A DNA stretch of 64,000 bases, from positions 45,981,842 through 46,045,841 of the forward strand of contig CM059569.1 of the NCBI GenBank assembly GCA_030386875.1. The letters are read 5' to 3'. This DNA is from Morinoia aosen (lineage: Eukaryota > Arthropoda > Malacostraca > Amphipoda > Talitridae). Position 1 is the first letter of the stretch. Each line of letters opens with the position of its first letter. This document shows positions 24,321 through 38,180 of this stretch, in pieces. The translations under genes and the position numbers were made by a program. Under the pieces are notes generated by a model, which was given only the letters and a program-made list of their open reading frames with translations, was not told the DNA's origin and made no database searches.

Positions 24321-24545
24321 TGGTCGTAAGAATAAACAGGCTATTGAAGCATTTAATCGCGGTAGTTAATCATGTAGTCAGAATCACTGGCATAAGCGTT
24401 TGTAAGAATAAACAGATTTATGAAGCATTTAACTGAGGTAGTAAATTATGTGTTCGAAATTAATGACTTAGACGTTCGTATGAATAAAGAGATTTAAGAA
24501 GAAATTACCTGCGGTAGTTAATTCTGCGGTTAAAGTAAATGTTTT
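24321..24545. repeat. Tandem array, about 78 bp unit, 3 copies
   Basis: Copies share GTAAGAATAAACAG, GAAGCATTTAA and GGTAGTTAAT, each diverged. Confidence 0.8.
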
Positions 24546-25435
24546 GTTTTGCAAAGTTATTGTTGTTGCTCTATAAGTTGCTACGTGTGGGTAATGTGCC
24601 ATGCCTACCTAGTTTTCGATCTCGTGTATTCCTAATTTCGTTGCACCTCCTCATAGAATGAAAATACAGATATATGTTAACATACATATGGTCCATTCGA
24701 ATAGTTCATAGAAATTTAAGAAGATTAAATCATCGATTTTTTCTTCTGATGAATGTAAAAATGTTCGTTGGAGACATTCCCTTCATAAGCATAACAGGGA
24801 CCGTATGGAAGGACTGTCTCTTTAAAAATAAAGAAAGAGTGGGTATATTTTATAAATCATTCATTATAAGAGGTCAAAATATTAATAGTCTACAAATTTG
24901 CTACAGTACGACTATATGAACATTAGTTTTAAATAGTACGTATCAAAAAGGAACTCATTACCTACACAAATTCTAAAAAGCACAAGGTGTGCTAACATGT
25001 CTGATCCCACCTAAGAGCTTTAGATCAAGTCTCTTGCCTCCTCATACATGCCCCAAACAGCACACGAGAAGTGAATGTAGACCGTTTAGTTCTTTTTTCC
25101 TTAGCTATAGCTCAAAAAGCTAAGAAAATAATATCTTTCAAGAAATTAATATCATCGTTTTGTTCTGTTTTCCTAAGTTGTTGCTCAAATGCTAAAAAAG
25201 TGAAGTCTCTTAACAAATCAATATCATCATTGGATGCTCACCCAATGGCCTTTCAGTATTCCTAGAAATGTGATTACTTGAGGATTCTTTGGTGCTTGTT
25301 AGTATCTCAATTCAGCATCAATTGTAATTTAAGTGTGAAGAAATTTTTACATCACTTGTGTGATGCTTTAAATTTATCAAAAAAATTAATCAATCGATGA
25401 ACTCATTTTCGGTAAATCTGAAAGCCTCCAATATT
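24546..25435. other. Mostly unique, with a two-copy duplication
   Basis: A duplication of about 73 bp at 25080-25235 shares AAGAAATTAATATCATC and CTCAAA.GCTAA. The rest shows nothing supportable. Confidence 0.4.
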
Positions 25436-25690
25436 TATATTCATATGCTATCTATTTTTTTCTTATTGTCAAATTTCTTGTTATAATCAAATTTCTAATT
25501 ACTATTTCGTTTCTTGTTACTATAAAGTTTCTTATTATTATCTATGTAATTTCTTCTTGTTATATATATTTCCTATTATAATCCAACTTTTACTCATTAT
25601 TTTATTTGTCATTATAACCAAATTTATTGTCATCATGAGGTTTTTATTGTTATGAAACTTCTTATAAGTATCAACATTTATTTTTTTGCC
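25436..25690. repeat. Degenerate tandem array, about 25-30 bp unit
   Basis: Repeated TTTCTTGTTAT.ATCAAA and TTTCTTATTATTATC words with strong divergence. Confidence 0.75.
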
Positions 25691-25744
25691 AAATTTCCCG
25701 TTCAAATTTAGGAGAAACGAGCACACTAAACATACAATGGAAGC

Positions 25745-26045
25745 CGCAAACGCTGGGACCTGAGAGCAAGTGTTTCCTGGGAGACTGCATGTCAGTCTCA
25801 CATAAAGGTAATTAATCCTTATTCACTCACAAGTAAAACTAAAAATAGCAAATAAGAACACTTTCTTTCCTGGAAGACGTCCGTCTCAGACAAATGTTAA
25901 TTAATTTTATTTCACACCCAAGCAAAATGAAAATTAGCGCATGAGGTTAGCTCTTTGCTCGTGAAATATTCGTCTCACATATGTAGATGTTAATTATTCC
26001 TAATTCATTCACAAGCAAAATGAAAAATGGTATAAAGTAAGTCAT
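25745..26045. repeat. Tandem array, about 105 bp unit, 3 copies
   Basis: Copies share CGTCTCACA, GTTAATTA, TTATTCACTCACAAGCAAAA and TGAAAA..AGC. A shorter two-copy repeat (GAGTTAATGTKTTGAGAAGA) follows at 26131-26225. Confidence 0.85.
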
Positions 26046-26231
26046 TCTACAAACAAACGAAGGAGCTAAAAGAAACAATGACAATAACATTTCTTGTGAC
26101 AATTTTCTGATAATTTCTGACAATATCTGAGTTAATGTGTTGAGAAGAGTATAGTGAGTTATTTGAGCGATTCATTTAAATTGAAATTAAAGCATATGAG
26201 TTAATGTTTTGAGAAGAGTACTGTAAGTCAG

Positions 26232-27372
26232 GCCCGTGGAATGATTCGCTAGTATTAAGACGAATAAACTAAAAAATTTTTCTTTATTACAAACCTAAAT
26301 TGGTTCTTCTCAGTTGTTAAAAAATAATATCAAAAACCAGTGAAGAAATTTAGATCAGACATGAAATCGACTTTTATTTTGCCAATCCATTTCACTTTAT
26401 CACTCTAAAAACTTACTTGTGTTTACACCAGTTTATTTTTGTCTCTAATTCTTTTATGAAAATAGTTATTATTTATTCCTGTACTACAGCTACAACGCTT
26501 CAAAATTATGCCTCAATATTTCGCGGCTCTAGATTTATCCTCCTCCTTTTCAGCGATCTTTTCATCACTTTATGCTCAAACTCTTTCAAGAAATTGTTGT
26601 AAAAGGGATTTTCCGAAGTAAATTTTTCCGACTTTTTGATGAGCAACTACAGTGAATTAAATTAATTTGTCCAAATAAATTCACCATCAAATTCCGTATG
26701 CTTATTCATAAAAACAGATAACATTATATTATTTTCCCCTTTAAGTGACGTATAACAAATAACTAAGCATTGGAGCTACAGTAAACATCAGTCGTATCAC
26801 TACACACATTTTAAAAAGTACTTCCACAGAAGCGCTACTTCAGTACGCGACGCTCTCCAACTCTTAAATGTTTCTCACCCAAAAGAAGTTTGGCGCTACA
26901 TCAGCAAGGGCGTCTTCATCGTTTGTTTAGAGCGAGTTTTCTAAGAGATCCGCTGGAGCGAAAGAAGTCGCGGCGGTGGCAAAGAATCAAGCTCGCCGTG
27001 TTTCATTGCCTGTATGGCTCTAGCATCGGAGTTCGAACAGGGATGATCTGAAACTGCTCTGGTATCGACTCAAAAGGAGCTCCTCTACACATCCGTTGAA
27101 GCGGAAGAGTGCTAGATCCAGGAACACGGTTCGATTAAGATGAAATTGCAAGAGTTCTAATTTTTTGCCTCAGATAACGGAGCCGAAATTAAGTTAACAT
27201 GGAGAATTTTGAGCAGTGCACGGGTAAATTTCTCCCTTGTTAATGTAGGCAGCTCAGGTACACAACATTTTACTAGTAATTATTCCAGGAATGCCCGTGC
27301 GTTAATCTCCAAATTACTCATGCATGTGATCGACGTCAAATTCATCGCAGACAACGTACGATTTTCCATCAT
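26232..27372. other. Mostly unique, GC-richer patch at 26820-27150
   Basis: The patch at about 26830-27120 is more balanced in composition and includes short open pieces in several frames. No exon boundaries could be fixed. Confidence 0.25.
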
Positions 27373-27480
27373 ATTCCATTTATCCTTTGGTTCCCTGAGA
27401 ACCAAACTGACACAAGTTTTGTTCTGCATGGCAGAGCTCAACTCATTCAAATGTGTGTAGGTTATGGGACGAAATCGATC
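27373..27480 (+). repeat. Dispersed repeat, copy 2
   Basis: Direct-orientation partner of 23387-23498, about 80% alike by eye, again with HLSFGS and KLTQ in an open frame. There is no tandem array around either copy. Confidence 0.75.
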
Positions 27481-29990
27481 CCACAGCTCAGGCTGTCTTT
27501 AATATACTCATGAATACAAAAAAATTATATCCACGTCATTAAGACATGCATGTTTGCTTGATTTCAGCTGACGTATTTCTTGAAGATGACTTCGCGAGTT
27601 TGCTCTCTTCCACGGTTAAATATTAATGTTCCGAAACGTGAGCAAGCAAAATTTTTCATCTTCAATTTGTTTTTTCTTTAGCTCACGGGTGTTAATGTGC
27701 TGGAACGCGCCAATTAGTAGGAATTCAGAATACAATAAAAAGTTTTAAGGTTCAAAAAATGGCAGGTAAAGGCTTTGTCTGAGGCGTTCTTTCCAGTATG
27801 TCGTATTCTCTCCACTTTCCATCTCCCCTGCTGAAATTTCGAAAAAGTGCCGGAGTACCGTTTTTAGAGTTATATTTCATTGTTTTTCCAATGATATTTC
27901 TAATTCAAAAACTGTTGAAGCAATGGTTTAAAATCGGCTTAATTTACTGATCCTGATATAGCAAGTTATATAGTGAAGTATAATGTATAGACATTTTTTG
28001 AGGAGAATAGGAACGAAGTTCGTGTCGTCTGATTCATCAAACGACCGCCTGCAGTTCTAAAGAAACTTTTTGTGTGAACTGAATTGTTATTGAAAACAGT
28101 AATTTTATTATGGACATCGTTGTACCAAGGACTTTTTTGCTGGCCTTTCTTTTCATGTTTCTCATTTTTTCCGAAACAAGGAGACAATTTCTTCGAAAAA
28201 GAGTTTTATTAAGCTGAAGTATTTTCTAAATTACCTAAATGAAAATAAGGTAGTCGTATACATGCATGTGTTCGTGAATGCGTGCAACTATATTGTTCAT
28301 GAGATTCGTTTTCTATCGGTTTTGCAACCTTTGCCTACATCTTTATTGATTTCACGCGCCAACATTTTAGAGAATGTAATACAAAACTTAAACTATTGAG
28401 TTGAGTTCTGATATAGATCACCGTTTTTGAATCCTAAATCAGAGCTAGAAATCGCATTTGAATCCCAATTTTGGTGATGCTTTGACTCATTTAAAACTTC
28501 TAGGAAATTCAAGTTTGGAGTGTACAGCGTAGAGTTTCTAAAACTTTTCTCGGAAGGGAAGTCACACAATGAAAAATGATGATGAGAAATAGCTGCGGCT
28601 TGCGTGGAATCTCCAACATTGTTCTGTTGAACAGCTCTTAAGTTTATGAAAATATTAAATGCCTTCTGTCATATTTTCAATGAACTACATAGAAACCACC
28701 AAAAGGAAGCGGATGTATCCAATGCCGTTTTTGGGATACGCTGACGGTCGCGTAATTTATTTTCTTTCGTTATCAGCGAAAAGTAACGTAAGAACACCAC
28801 TTTATGCGTCTTAAAATAGCGACTGTATATTGTTTGAATTGTTATTAATATAACCACTGACAACGCACACCTAAATTGTAAAAAAAACATGAATGCACTT
28901 TTCGCAATTTGGAGAACCAAGAACCTGTGTTATCTATGAATCTTTCATCCTAACTAAAAGGTTAGTCTCTCCCCACTCGACTTGTCTGCAGTGCTTCTAT
29001 CCCAGTTCAGAGGTTCATTCTCCCGAAGTGCTGTACAATGAACTTATCTGTGTCATGTTTTCTGCCTCATCCACTTCGCCGCTGCGAGACGAAGCACTTC
29101 AAGATCTATCACAAAGGTCCACCAGCGTATTTTCTCTTCCTGCTGAACATCCAAGCCTCTCATCCTATATTACACATATTGCAAGGGCGCTCTGGCAGTA
29201 GCATTCAAAAAATTTTCTCTCTTCTACCATCTGTTTGCTGGCCTGCAGGTTTCGTACAGAGGATTTCGACCGAGCTACCAGAAATTTCGCAAAGCTTTTC
29301 TCGACGAAATGTGTAGTGAATCTTCAGATAATACCCGCGAATAACCTTTTGTGTTAAAGAATTCTTTAGAATGTTCTTCAACAAATTACTAGAAAACTTC
29401 GCGAAGAAATGGGCGTGGTACAGCAAATAGGTCGTTGTTCCGCGTGAATACCGTCCATAACAATTTACACACCCTGATCATGAAAACTTAGGTTCAAACA
29501 TAGATATCACAACAGCGTTGTTGCGGAGAAGTGAGAGTCATTAGTGTTAGGTTGTATAAATACAGGGTCAGTCAATTGCACGTCCAACTTCGATCAAACT
29601 GTCGAGATCAAACGATTAAATCTCCAACTTTGTGCATTTGAGCTTCAGACGCAACTCTGCAATCTTCTTCGCTGAAACGAGTAGCTGTTTTGGGAAGATG
29701 AACATCTTGCGTACACAAAGAAAGACGTTATAGCTTTTTCCGTCCCGAGGTTGTCTTAGTTTAGATCAAAGTCCTGATATCAAAGAATTATTTACTTAAT
29801 GAATCACCAAGAAATTCAGTCTATTGCAATTGATAACGCAATGATTTTATCACTCGATGTGTATACAATAGGCTAATTTTGCAAATTAAATACGTTTGAA
29901 CTACCATCCATTGAACTGAATTCACTCTACCTAACGTCATTCTTAGAATAAAAAAGTTTTTAAATGGTACCAAGGTAATTTGTTTATGGC
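27481..29990. other. Unique AT-rich sequence
   Basis: Contains a GC-richer stretch at 28960-29330 with two overlapping open + strand frames of about 100 codons. Neither has a recognisable motif, and I do not call a gene. Confidence 0.3.
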
Positions 29991-30235
29991 ATGATAATGT
30001 TAGACTGAGGAGAACACGTAGCAAGTAGTATTCCTAATGCTGGACACATCTACAGTAATTCGACGTCATTGTATGCAGAAACGGCCTCAGGTCGAAGAGT
30101 TCTGCTAGTAGAGATAAACGTATGTGTTGCAAGTAGTGTTCTTGATGCTGGAATTTTCTAACTTGTCGTCACTGCATGAAGCCTTTGAGAAAAAACGCGC
30201 TCCCTGCAGGTCGAAGAGTTCCGTTAGTAGAGCAT
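29991..30235. repeat. Two-copy tandem duplication, about 125 bp
   Basis: Copies share GCAAGTAGT.TTC..GATGCTGGA, GTCATTG.ATG and CAGGTCGAAGAGTTC.G.TAGTAGAG. Confidence 0.85.
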
Positions 30236-30241
30236 GAACTT

Positions 30242-30632
30242 TTCGCCTCAGTGAATACGTCAGTGATTACCCACCTTTTACTCAGTGAATACGACAGTGA
30301 TTACCCACCTTCTACTCAGTGAATACGACAGTGATTACCCACCTTCTACTCAGTGAATACGACAGTGATTACCCACCTTCTACTCAGTGAAACGACAGTG
30401 ATTACCCACCTTCTACTCAGTGAATACAGTGATTACACACCGTCTTCTGCTCAGTGAATACGACAGTGATTACCCATCTTCTACTCAGTAAATACAGTGA
30501 TTACCCACCATCTCCTGCACAGTGAATACGACAGTGATTAGCCACCTTCTACTCAGCGAATACGACAGTGATTAACCACCTTCTACTCAGTGAATACGAC
30601 AGTGATTACACACCGTCTTCTAGTCAGTGAGT
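30242..30632. repeat. Tandem array, 34 bp unit, about 11 copies
   Basis: The unit is CAGTGAATACGACAGTGATT followed by ACCCACCTTCTACT. Several copies carry small deletions (loss of TACGA), and a longer ACACACCGTCTTCTGCT variant recurs. Confidence 0.96.
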
Positions 30633-31319
30633 CCAAGATGAGTCGGTGTGGGCTGTGAGATAGCAGTAGTAAGTTGTCAGGCCTGTGTTTAGACGAAGGT
30701 TCAAGAAATTCAATCTGTATGTTCACATAAACGGCTTCAGTTCTTTTCATTTATCGTTTTAGACACAAAATTTATTATACACACGAGCGTGCACTATTGA
30801 GCAGGCTGTGAACAAAACCTGCTCTGTTTACAAAATTTGATGAAATAATTGGAAATTTTTGGATTTCATTTCCATTTTCAAGTAGAATATTCAATTTGGT
30901 TTTATTTCTCTCAAAGGCGTCATCATTATCCATTAGTGGCATTTGGAAAATGAATCACAGATGTTTTAAGTTTGTTTATAAAACTTCATTTCAATTTATA
31001 GGCAAAGGTTGTAGGATTGTAAGAACAAAATTAGTTCTTTTCGTGTGATTTTAGCAGCGTGATGTACAGAATAATAATGAAAAAACTGTAAATGATCGTA
31101 CTTACTCTAGAGTTCTTTTAATGAAACTCAAGCATGCGAATCAAAGCAGATAAAAGAAGTGGAAATTACTCGTTCAACATCGTCGACTTCATGTCTAAGC
31201 TCAGCTGCCTGCGCATTTACTTTTTCTATTCAAATTACAGCCGAGTAATTGCTCGTGGAAACGCGGCCGTTGTACGGTTATCAATCTTGCCTGAGATTGT
31301 TTTTCTACGACAACAAACT
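30633..31319. other. Unique AT-rich sequence
   Basis: Nothing supportable. Confidence 0.3.
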
Positions 31320-31445
31320 ACTCGCCCATCTGCATAAACTGCTGCGCCCATCTGCACGAAACCGCTGCACCCATCTGTACAAGACTGCTGCGCCCATCTG
31401 AACAAAACTGCCGCGCCCATCTACTCAAAACTGCTGCTCGCATCT
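31320..31445. repeat. Tandem array, about 23 bp unit, 5 copies
   Basis: The unit is close to AAAACTGCTGCGCCCATCTG plus three variable bases. Confidence 0.93.
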
Positions 31446-33085
31446 ATTGACGCGACCTGAACCAGTTGATTTGCATGAATGCATGGATGGTCTGCCGCTT
31501 TATCGGTCGTGCCGGATTCCGTTACGCACGAAGCGTGTAAAAATACAGAGCAGTTTGCTAAGACCCATAACCTGCTACCATATAATTTATTCAAGTAAAA
31601 TTTAGCATTGAATTGTGCCACTATGAGTTACTGTTGATTAATAGGTGTTCTAAAGTTCGTATTGTGTAGATCACGTGTAGAGCTATGTAGAAAAGATCAG
31701 TAAGCTCTCACAAATATGGTCGAATACTTATCCTTTAATGCTGTAGTAACTTTTTTCGTAGACATACTAACAGATCCCAAATGTTTCATGTAGTCCTAAA
31801 TTTTTTTAAGACGAGGGTTAACGTGAGCCGAAGCCAATATGTTCTTCTGCGTTTCTGCATCCGAATTCCTGGTCACAGAGTTACAGTGCTTTTCTTTGAA
31901 GATCAAGTCTTGGTATTCATGGCTGCGGAAATTGCAAGAACCTTCCGGGGTTCACTTGCAATTGTTTCATAAGCTTGTTTGTACCTTAACTTCTAGCGGG
32001 GCTATTTGAAATTTTGCTTGGTATATCAAGCGTTTGTTCGTGAGTACAGAAAGTACTTATGAAAGAACTTATTACTATAATGAAAAAAAGTACAGAATAA
32101 TAGAAAGTACTCACCAGCATTTAGTTTAACACTGAGCTCACTATTTACCTGTTGTCACCATTAGAGACTCAGAAGCCCAAATGGCGTATGTGTTCGAGGT
32201 ACAAACCTCTTAAATAAATTTACAAGGTGTGTTTTATATACGGGGTGCAATAATCAATTCTGCATTGGGCCATATTCAGCATACCCTCCCATCCCACTTA
32301 CGTATTTTGTTTCTTTTTTTTGCACAATGTAAGTAAAAGAACATTTAAAAATAATACTTCCAGGTGCTGTCTTACCATACTGAATAAATAACATCTATGG
32401 CTGTTCTTATCTATGGTTTTTTTAAAGCATGGTTGATTTTCACATTAACTACTTTTACTTTTAGGGCACATGGCGATCGAAGTCCACTTTGAACCACAGG
32501 TTTCACAACAATACGAACTGTGTTTTCTTTTGACATCGAACTAAAATTGTCGTATGATGACTGAAAACAGAAAATTTCGTTATCTAGAAAAATCGGGACT
32601 TGTTCGTTCGCTGACGACCTTCGAAACGTTAAATGTAACGACGGAAATATAAAACACACCGTAATTTTTCCAGCGATGCTCACTCGTATGTTGAACTCAG
32701 GCAATTTTGTAACGAAAGGTTCCTAAACTTTTTCCTGGGTTAATGTTTCAGTGCGACCCGTAAATCGTGGGCCAAACGTTGAGCCTCGCTCTATTTCATC
32801 GTGACTATCATAGACATCTCCTCTCTAGTTTACACCGCAGGTCTCCAAGCTGTAGAGCTCCTTTTGTCCGTTCGTTCGCTGCGGACAAACTGTTATGAGG
32901 AGCGACCAAACTGTTGTGGAAGGAACGGACTTGTGGCACCTAATATTTTCTTGCGGATCCCAATGACAGAGAGAATTTGATGACTTGATGAATTTGATGA
33001 ATTTGGAAAGTGCATATTTAGCAGAGAAGACATAATAAAACAGTTTTCGTGATCAGGAATTCTGATCTCTGAGACCAACATGATC
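31446..33085. other. Unique sequence
   Basis: No exon or repeat was found that can be supported. Confidence 0.3.
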
Positions 33086-33478
33086 GAATGTCGCTGTGCA
33101 GGGAAGATGTTCTCGAAATCATTTCAATGACATGTGAATTGGCACCATTGTTTTTGCTTAAAAAACATCGCGTTGCAGGGAAGATGTTCTCGAAAATTGT
33201 TTCAATGACATGTGAGCTGGGACCATTACAATTACTTAAAAAAATCGTGTTGCAGGAAAGATGTTCTCGAACTTCAATGACATGTGAGCTGTTACCATTA
33301 CAATTACTTAAAAAATCGCGATGCAAGAAAGATGTTCTTGAAATCATTTCACTGACAAATGAGTTGGCATCATTACTATTACTTACTGAACCAATGCGAT
33401 ACAGGAAATATGTTCTCGAAATCATTTCACTGACATGTGAACAGCCACTATTACTTTTTATTGTAAAACATTGCATCT
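33086..33478. repeat. Tandem array, about 75 bp unit, 5 copies
   Basis: Each copy has AAGATGTTCTCGAAATCATT, TGACATGTGA and ACTTAAAAAA. Because the period is close to a multiple of three, frames of about 150 codons stay open on both strands. Their repeated peptides come from the DNA repeat and are not evidence of a gene. Confidence 0.93.
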
Positions 33479-35440
33479 TGCGCCCTGTATTTTCTGGAAT
33501 GAACGCTGACTCATGCGGTAATGTTTTGTAGATTATTTTCCAATTTTTTCAGTATTCTGAAGGCACATCAAGTGAAGACAATTTATTTTAAGGTTGATCC
33601 GTTAAATATTATTTATATAGTTAAGACTGATGGCTTAGTAATTGTGTACGCACCCATCACCTTAAATCTTTCGCTCCTGCATAGGTAATGAACTAACAGA
33701 TGCATTGCAAAGTATTTCCAGAAAAGATATTGCTTTCAGGTCACATCTTTTGAAATCCTGAAATAAAAAACTGTTGAATAAAACAGAAAATCTTAGTTTG
33801 AGACGAATTTATTTAGTGCGAAGATTGAACTCAGAACTCAAAGTGACAATAAAAATTGAGTAAGATTTGTAACAAATTAAAGGCATCAAGAGTTAGTATC
33901 AATAGAAGTATCAATAGTATCAATAGAAGAAATAGATGAATATGACTACGTTAATAACCTTCGTATAACAACACGAAGGAAGAGCTGTAGATTTCTAATT
34001 GCGTTCGTTAAGCTTTTTCACACAAATTGTTGCATTTGGTCGATTTAAAAGTAAAATTTAGCGATGAAAATGTGCGCCCTTATGCAACCCCACCGAGTTG
34101 CCCATGAAAGTGCAGTAACTTTTGCTTAAAAAAGGCCAAATTTCTGACATTTTGCTATAAAAAGGTCAATCAGGCAATTCTGCGCCAGAGAAAGAGCAGG
34201 TGAAGCTGGTGAACGTCAGGAAGCACCCTCACTTCAGTTGCGTGGCAGGTGTGGTGGGGTGAGGTGCGCACGCTCGCGCTCCCAGTTCTGTGGAGGCGAT
34301 TTGGGCATAAATTGAGGTATTCAAAAGCACAAAAAGTTAATCACTGCATTCTGTGTATGCAATGAGTGCTTGTGCAATGCGAACATAAAAATTGCGCATT
34401 CAATTGTAGAAATAGAGCAGCTTCGTGAAATGCCATGGAATTTTTATTATCTGAATCATTTAATAAATGTGAAATTTAGAGTCACATTTAACTTTGTGTG
34501 TTTGAACGTCGGAATTTTAGTGGCCTTCTTCTACACAATAACGAAACCGATGGTTAGTAACTGATGGTAAACCGATGGGTAATTTCGATTAAGTTTAGAA
34601 AAAAGTGAGTTCATTTGAACAGGTGTGCGGAAATAACGCTCTAATTCTGAAAAATTAAAACTTTTTGAATATTCGATTTTAAAACATTTTCTGCGACTTT
34701 TTACACGCGTACCAAGAGGTCATTTTCACGAAACAAAATCCTGTGTATTATCGACATCTTATCACATCAATGTGCATGTATCGACTTATAGAGACAACTT
34801 TCGGTGAAAGTTGAGAGTAACTGTATTTTCAATTATTTGTACAGTTTTGGTACAGTTTGTCCTGGGACTAAACGTTTGCAAAAAAAACGAGTGCTTCAAT
34901 ATGATTTTATATATTGGGAATAAGAGATATTCTGAAGAACGAAATATTAAGTCGATATAGGTAGTTGTACGTGCTCTCTATTTAGCATTTTTAGATGAGT
35001 TCTGAGCGTTAAATTTCATGAAATATTTTAGTTTCAGCAATAAAGAGTTTTCTCTGAAAGACTTCGGATTCTAAACTGTATAGCATTTACTTATACGCTA
35101 AATTATTGATTTTTTGTGTTATAAGTCTAAATTGATTCTCACGGTGCGATTTAAAAGAGAAACGAAAGCTTATCATGAAGAATTGAATATCATATAGTGT
35201 GAATGTCGCTGAAAATATTGTAGGAAATAAGCACGATTTTAATTAAATACATAAAATGGTTGAAAAAGAGACGTAGAGACTTGGAAACTTGTTGGTTCAT
35301 GTTGTATGTTGTTCCGTAACATAGATATGCAACATGATGACTATTTTTTTAGTATCTTTGTTTGACCGAAAATTTGCATCCGAACGTAATGGAAACTTGA
35401 GACGTTTGTGGAGCGTTTCTAAACACAATTAGTAAAATCC
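33479..35440. other. Unique AT-rich sequence
   Basis: No supported features. A GC-richer patch at 34190-34310 has no open frame of note. Confidence 0.3.
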
Positions 35441-35672
35441 ACCCCATCAAGCATGTGTGGAGGGTAGTGTTTAATAATGATTAATTCATGTTCATCATTT
35501 TGTTAACTTCAAATACGAAAATGGGCTCCAAAAAAAAATCATCTTAATTTTCACAAAATCAAATTGCTCGCATGTGTGTCTGTGGGGATAATATTTACAA
35601 ATGATTAATTCATGTTCATCATTTCAAAAAATTTGATAAATCAAAGCGGGTTCCAAGAAAAACCATCTTCCT
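35441..35672. repeat. Two-copy tandem duplication, about 128 bp
   Basis: Both copies carry AATGATTAATTCATGTTCAT, CATGTGTG and GGG.TCCAA.AAAAA.CATC. Confidence 0.88.
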
Positions 35673-38180
35673 AATATTCCTCAGAACAAACAGGCGCCAG
35701 AGTGTTCACAAATTCAAGCTTCAATAAAAATTTTGGTTTGTCACACAAATTCTAAAGCCATCGGTCAAAATTTTTAATTTGTCTTTACTTTTGAAATATA
35801 TTCTATTACTTGAGTTTTGTAGAGACTTTCTTAATTTTTAGAGTGGTGAAATGGACTCTTAAATTCTGAACCAAAGCAGAGCAAATTTTTTCAATGTGTG
35901 AGAGCTCCTTTTATCAGGCTCAATCTTATGCGGTAATAGCTGCTTTGTTCCCCGTAATTTGGTATAAACTCGATTTCTTTCTTAATATTATTTCTATATT
36001 CACTAAAAAGTTAGATTTAGACCTGATCAAGTCCATTAATACTCACAAACCTAATTAATATTTCAAATAATTTCATTAGGATCTCTTTCATTCTGCCTTC
36101 GGTCGAATTTCGAAAATAGCGAGTCTATGAATGGATGTACAAACAGAATTGATGTCGTCTGGTAATTTCATTTAGGTCTTCTTCCCGTGGGCGTCGAATC
36201 AAAACCTGAGTTGTGCCTGATGAGAATTGGCTCAACACGCTCAGATGAGCCGTGCTCTCCGTTGCCCAAGGAGGTTGAATGGGTGTATCCAACTTCCTTG
36301 CTTTCGACTGATCTCGAGTGGCATTCTTTTTAGGCGCAACCTCAAAAGAAAGAAGAAAGAAAGAAATAAGTATGTTATATATAATAATTTAGTACAAAAA
36401 TTGATTCTACATTTAGAGTTTTCAAATTTTCCAAATTCAAAGGACTTTCGAGCGAAACATGCGCGCAAACTGCAACCTACTTAGTGCAAGATTGCACTCC
36501 AAAAAAAAAAAAAACGATAGTCACGAAGCAAATGTTAGCCTGGGTCAATTTTTTTCAATCCCTTCAACGAAAAATTAAGTGATTTCTTTCAAAAATTGAC
36601 TCGGAATACTTAATTCCTTTCGTAAGCCGGTTTTTATGATTTATGAAATGAAATTGATGTGTGTTTTAAGTAAACGTGATGATGGTACCATATTTAAACA
36701 ATGACCACTTGCTTCATTGCCGTAGCCATTGATTGCCAAGACATACTTATTGAAGAACGTTTGCAGTAACATCTAATCTGCTCTTCTCTTTTGCGTTCAT
36801 TTTTCTCGGTTATTTTCGGCGGAGAATCTTCCCACTTTTAACAGCTCAAAGCGAACTTGGGTGGCATCTTTTGCATCTGTTTAGCATCGCTTGACTGTCA
36901 CCGAGGCTCAGCAATCGCTGTTTTAAGAGACACAGGAACATTAAATAAGCGTACTACGCACTGAATCAGTCGAAAGTTATGACCTGGAGCTCAACACTGC
37001 TCAGTAAAAAAAGCCTTACAGTTTTACCGCTACTCAACCATTGTGTGCGCAATTTGGTTGATGAGTAATGAAATTGATTACGGAAGCTACTCTTGAGCTG
37101 ATGATGACGCATGACTCTAATTTCGATGTTCTTTAGAATATGCAAAATTATTTATTTGGATGATTAGTTTCGTGTACTGCATTTAAAGAGACATGGCTGC
37201 GTGAGAAGCGTGAGAACCTGGGATTTTAAACTTGAGATTGTGACTCTTCTCATTACGTAGATCGAGGTTACGCCCAATTGTTCAAAAATGCGAAACCTGA
37301 AATTCAGGACAATTACTTCTGAGGAAATGAGCAAAGCCTTTTTTAAAAAATGTGTCAGCAGTTCGCAGGGTTCATTAGTGTACGCGGATTGAAAGAAAAA
37401 ATATTATTTGTTAAGTGACAAGTTTTTATAGTTTGAAGTACACGTTCCTACCTACATGTGTTCGGGGGCACATCGTTGCCAAAGGATTTTTTTCGAAGCA
37501 TCGTTGAAGTTTCAAGTTCTTCATTACGGAGTACGGGGCAATTGGCTAGCGAGGACGAAGCTTGCTGCTGCGAAATACGTTGAAGCTGCAAATTTACGAA
37601 GCTAAAAAGTGACGTGATGCGTAAGATGCAGGAAGTCAAAGCGACTTAATTGCACTTTACGTCTGCAAGAAGCCTTTGTTTCTTTTTTGCATTGTCCCCA
37701 ACTCACGCTCCGATTTAGGAGACTGCAACATCAGAACACCGAAGACTGCGCAAGAACAGCGCACGACCTCGTTACTACGTAAGCTGCAGATGTAAATACA
37801 CCACATCTGTCATGCCAATGTTAGAAAGAAGGAAGCGCTTGGACTATCATTGCTGGCTCTTTTCTTCTCAATTGTTTTATGTTCGGTTCAAGTTGTGGGT
37901 TAGACCCACCTAGTGCATGGGTTTTTTCATTGAAGGTGAAAATAATTGGTCATTGACTTCTCAATTAATAAGGCTTATAGAAACTATCTGAGAAGACTAT
38001 GATTTCAACAACTTGTAATGTTATTTGGGCTCGTATCAATGTATAGATAATGGATAGAACAAGCAAAATAACACTTGTTGAAGCTTTAGACGTGCAAGTT
38101 TACACATTTAACAAGAGCGCAGCTATGGCCACTTTTAAGAGACTCATTATTCATACACACTATGTTCAGTAATGAAATAA
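35673..38180. other. Unique AT-rich sequence
   Basis: Nothing supportable. Short open frames at 36227-36484 and 37448-37639 lack splice support and recognisable motifs. Confidence 0.3.

Noticed and set aside
24013..24369. + strand frame of 118 codons in a GC-richer patch
   Set aside because: Possible splice signals are inside it, but there is no recognisable product, and its end lies in a tandem repeat. Left as unassigned.
28893..29316. Two overlapping + strand frames of about 100 codons
   Set aside because: Neither has a domain, a good acceptor or a donor. Left as a GC-richer unique segment.
33018..33531. Overlapping open frames of about 150 codons on both strands
   Set aside because: They arise from an array with a period close to a multiple of three. 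Both strands cannot be coding, and the peptides only mirror the repeat.
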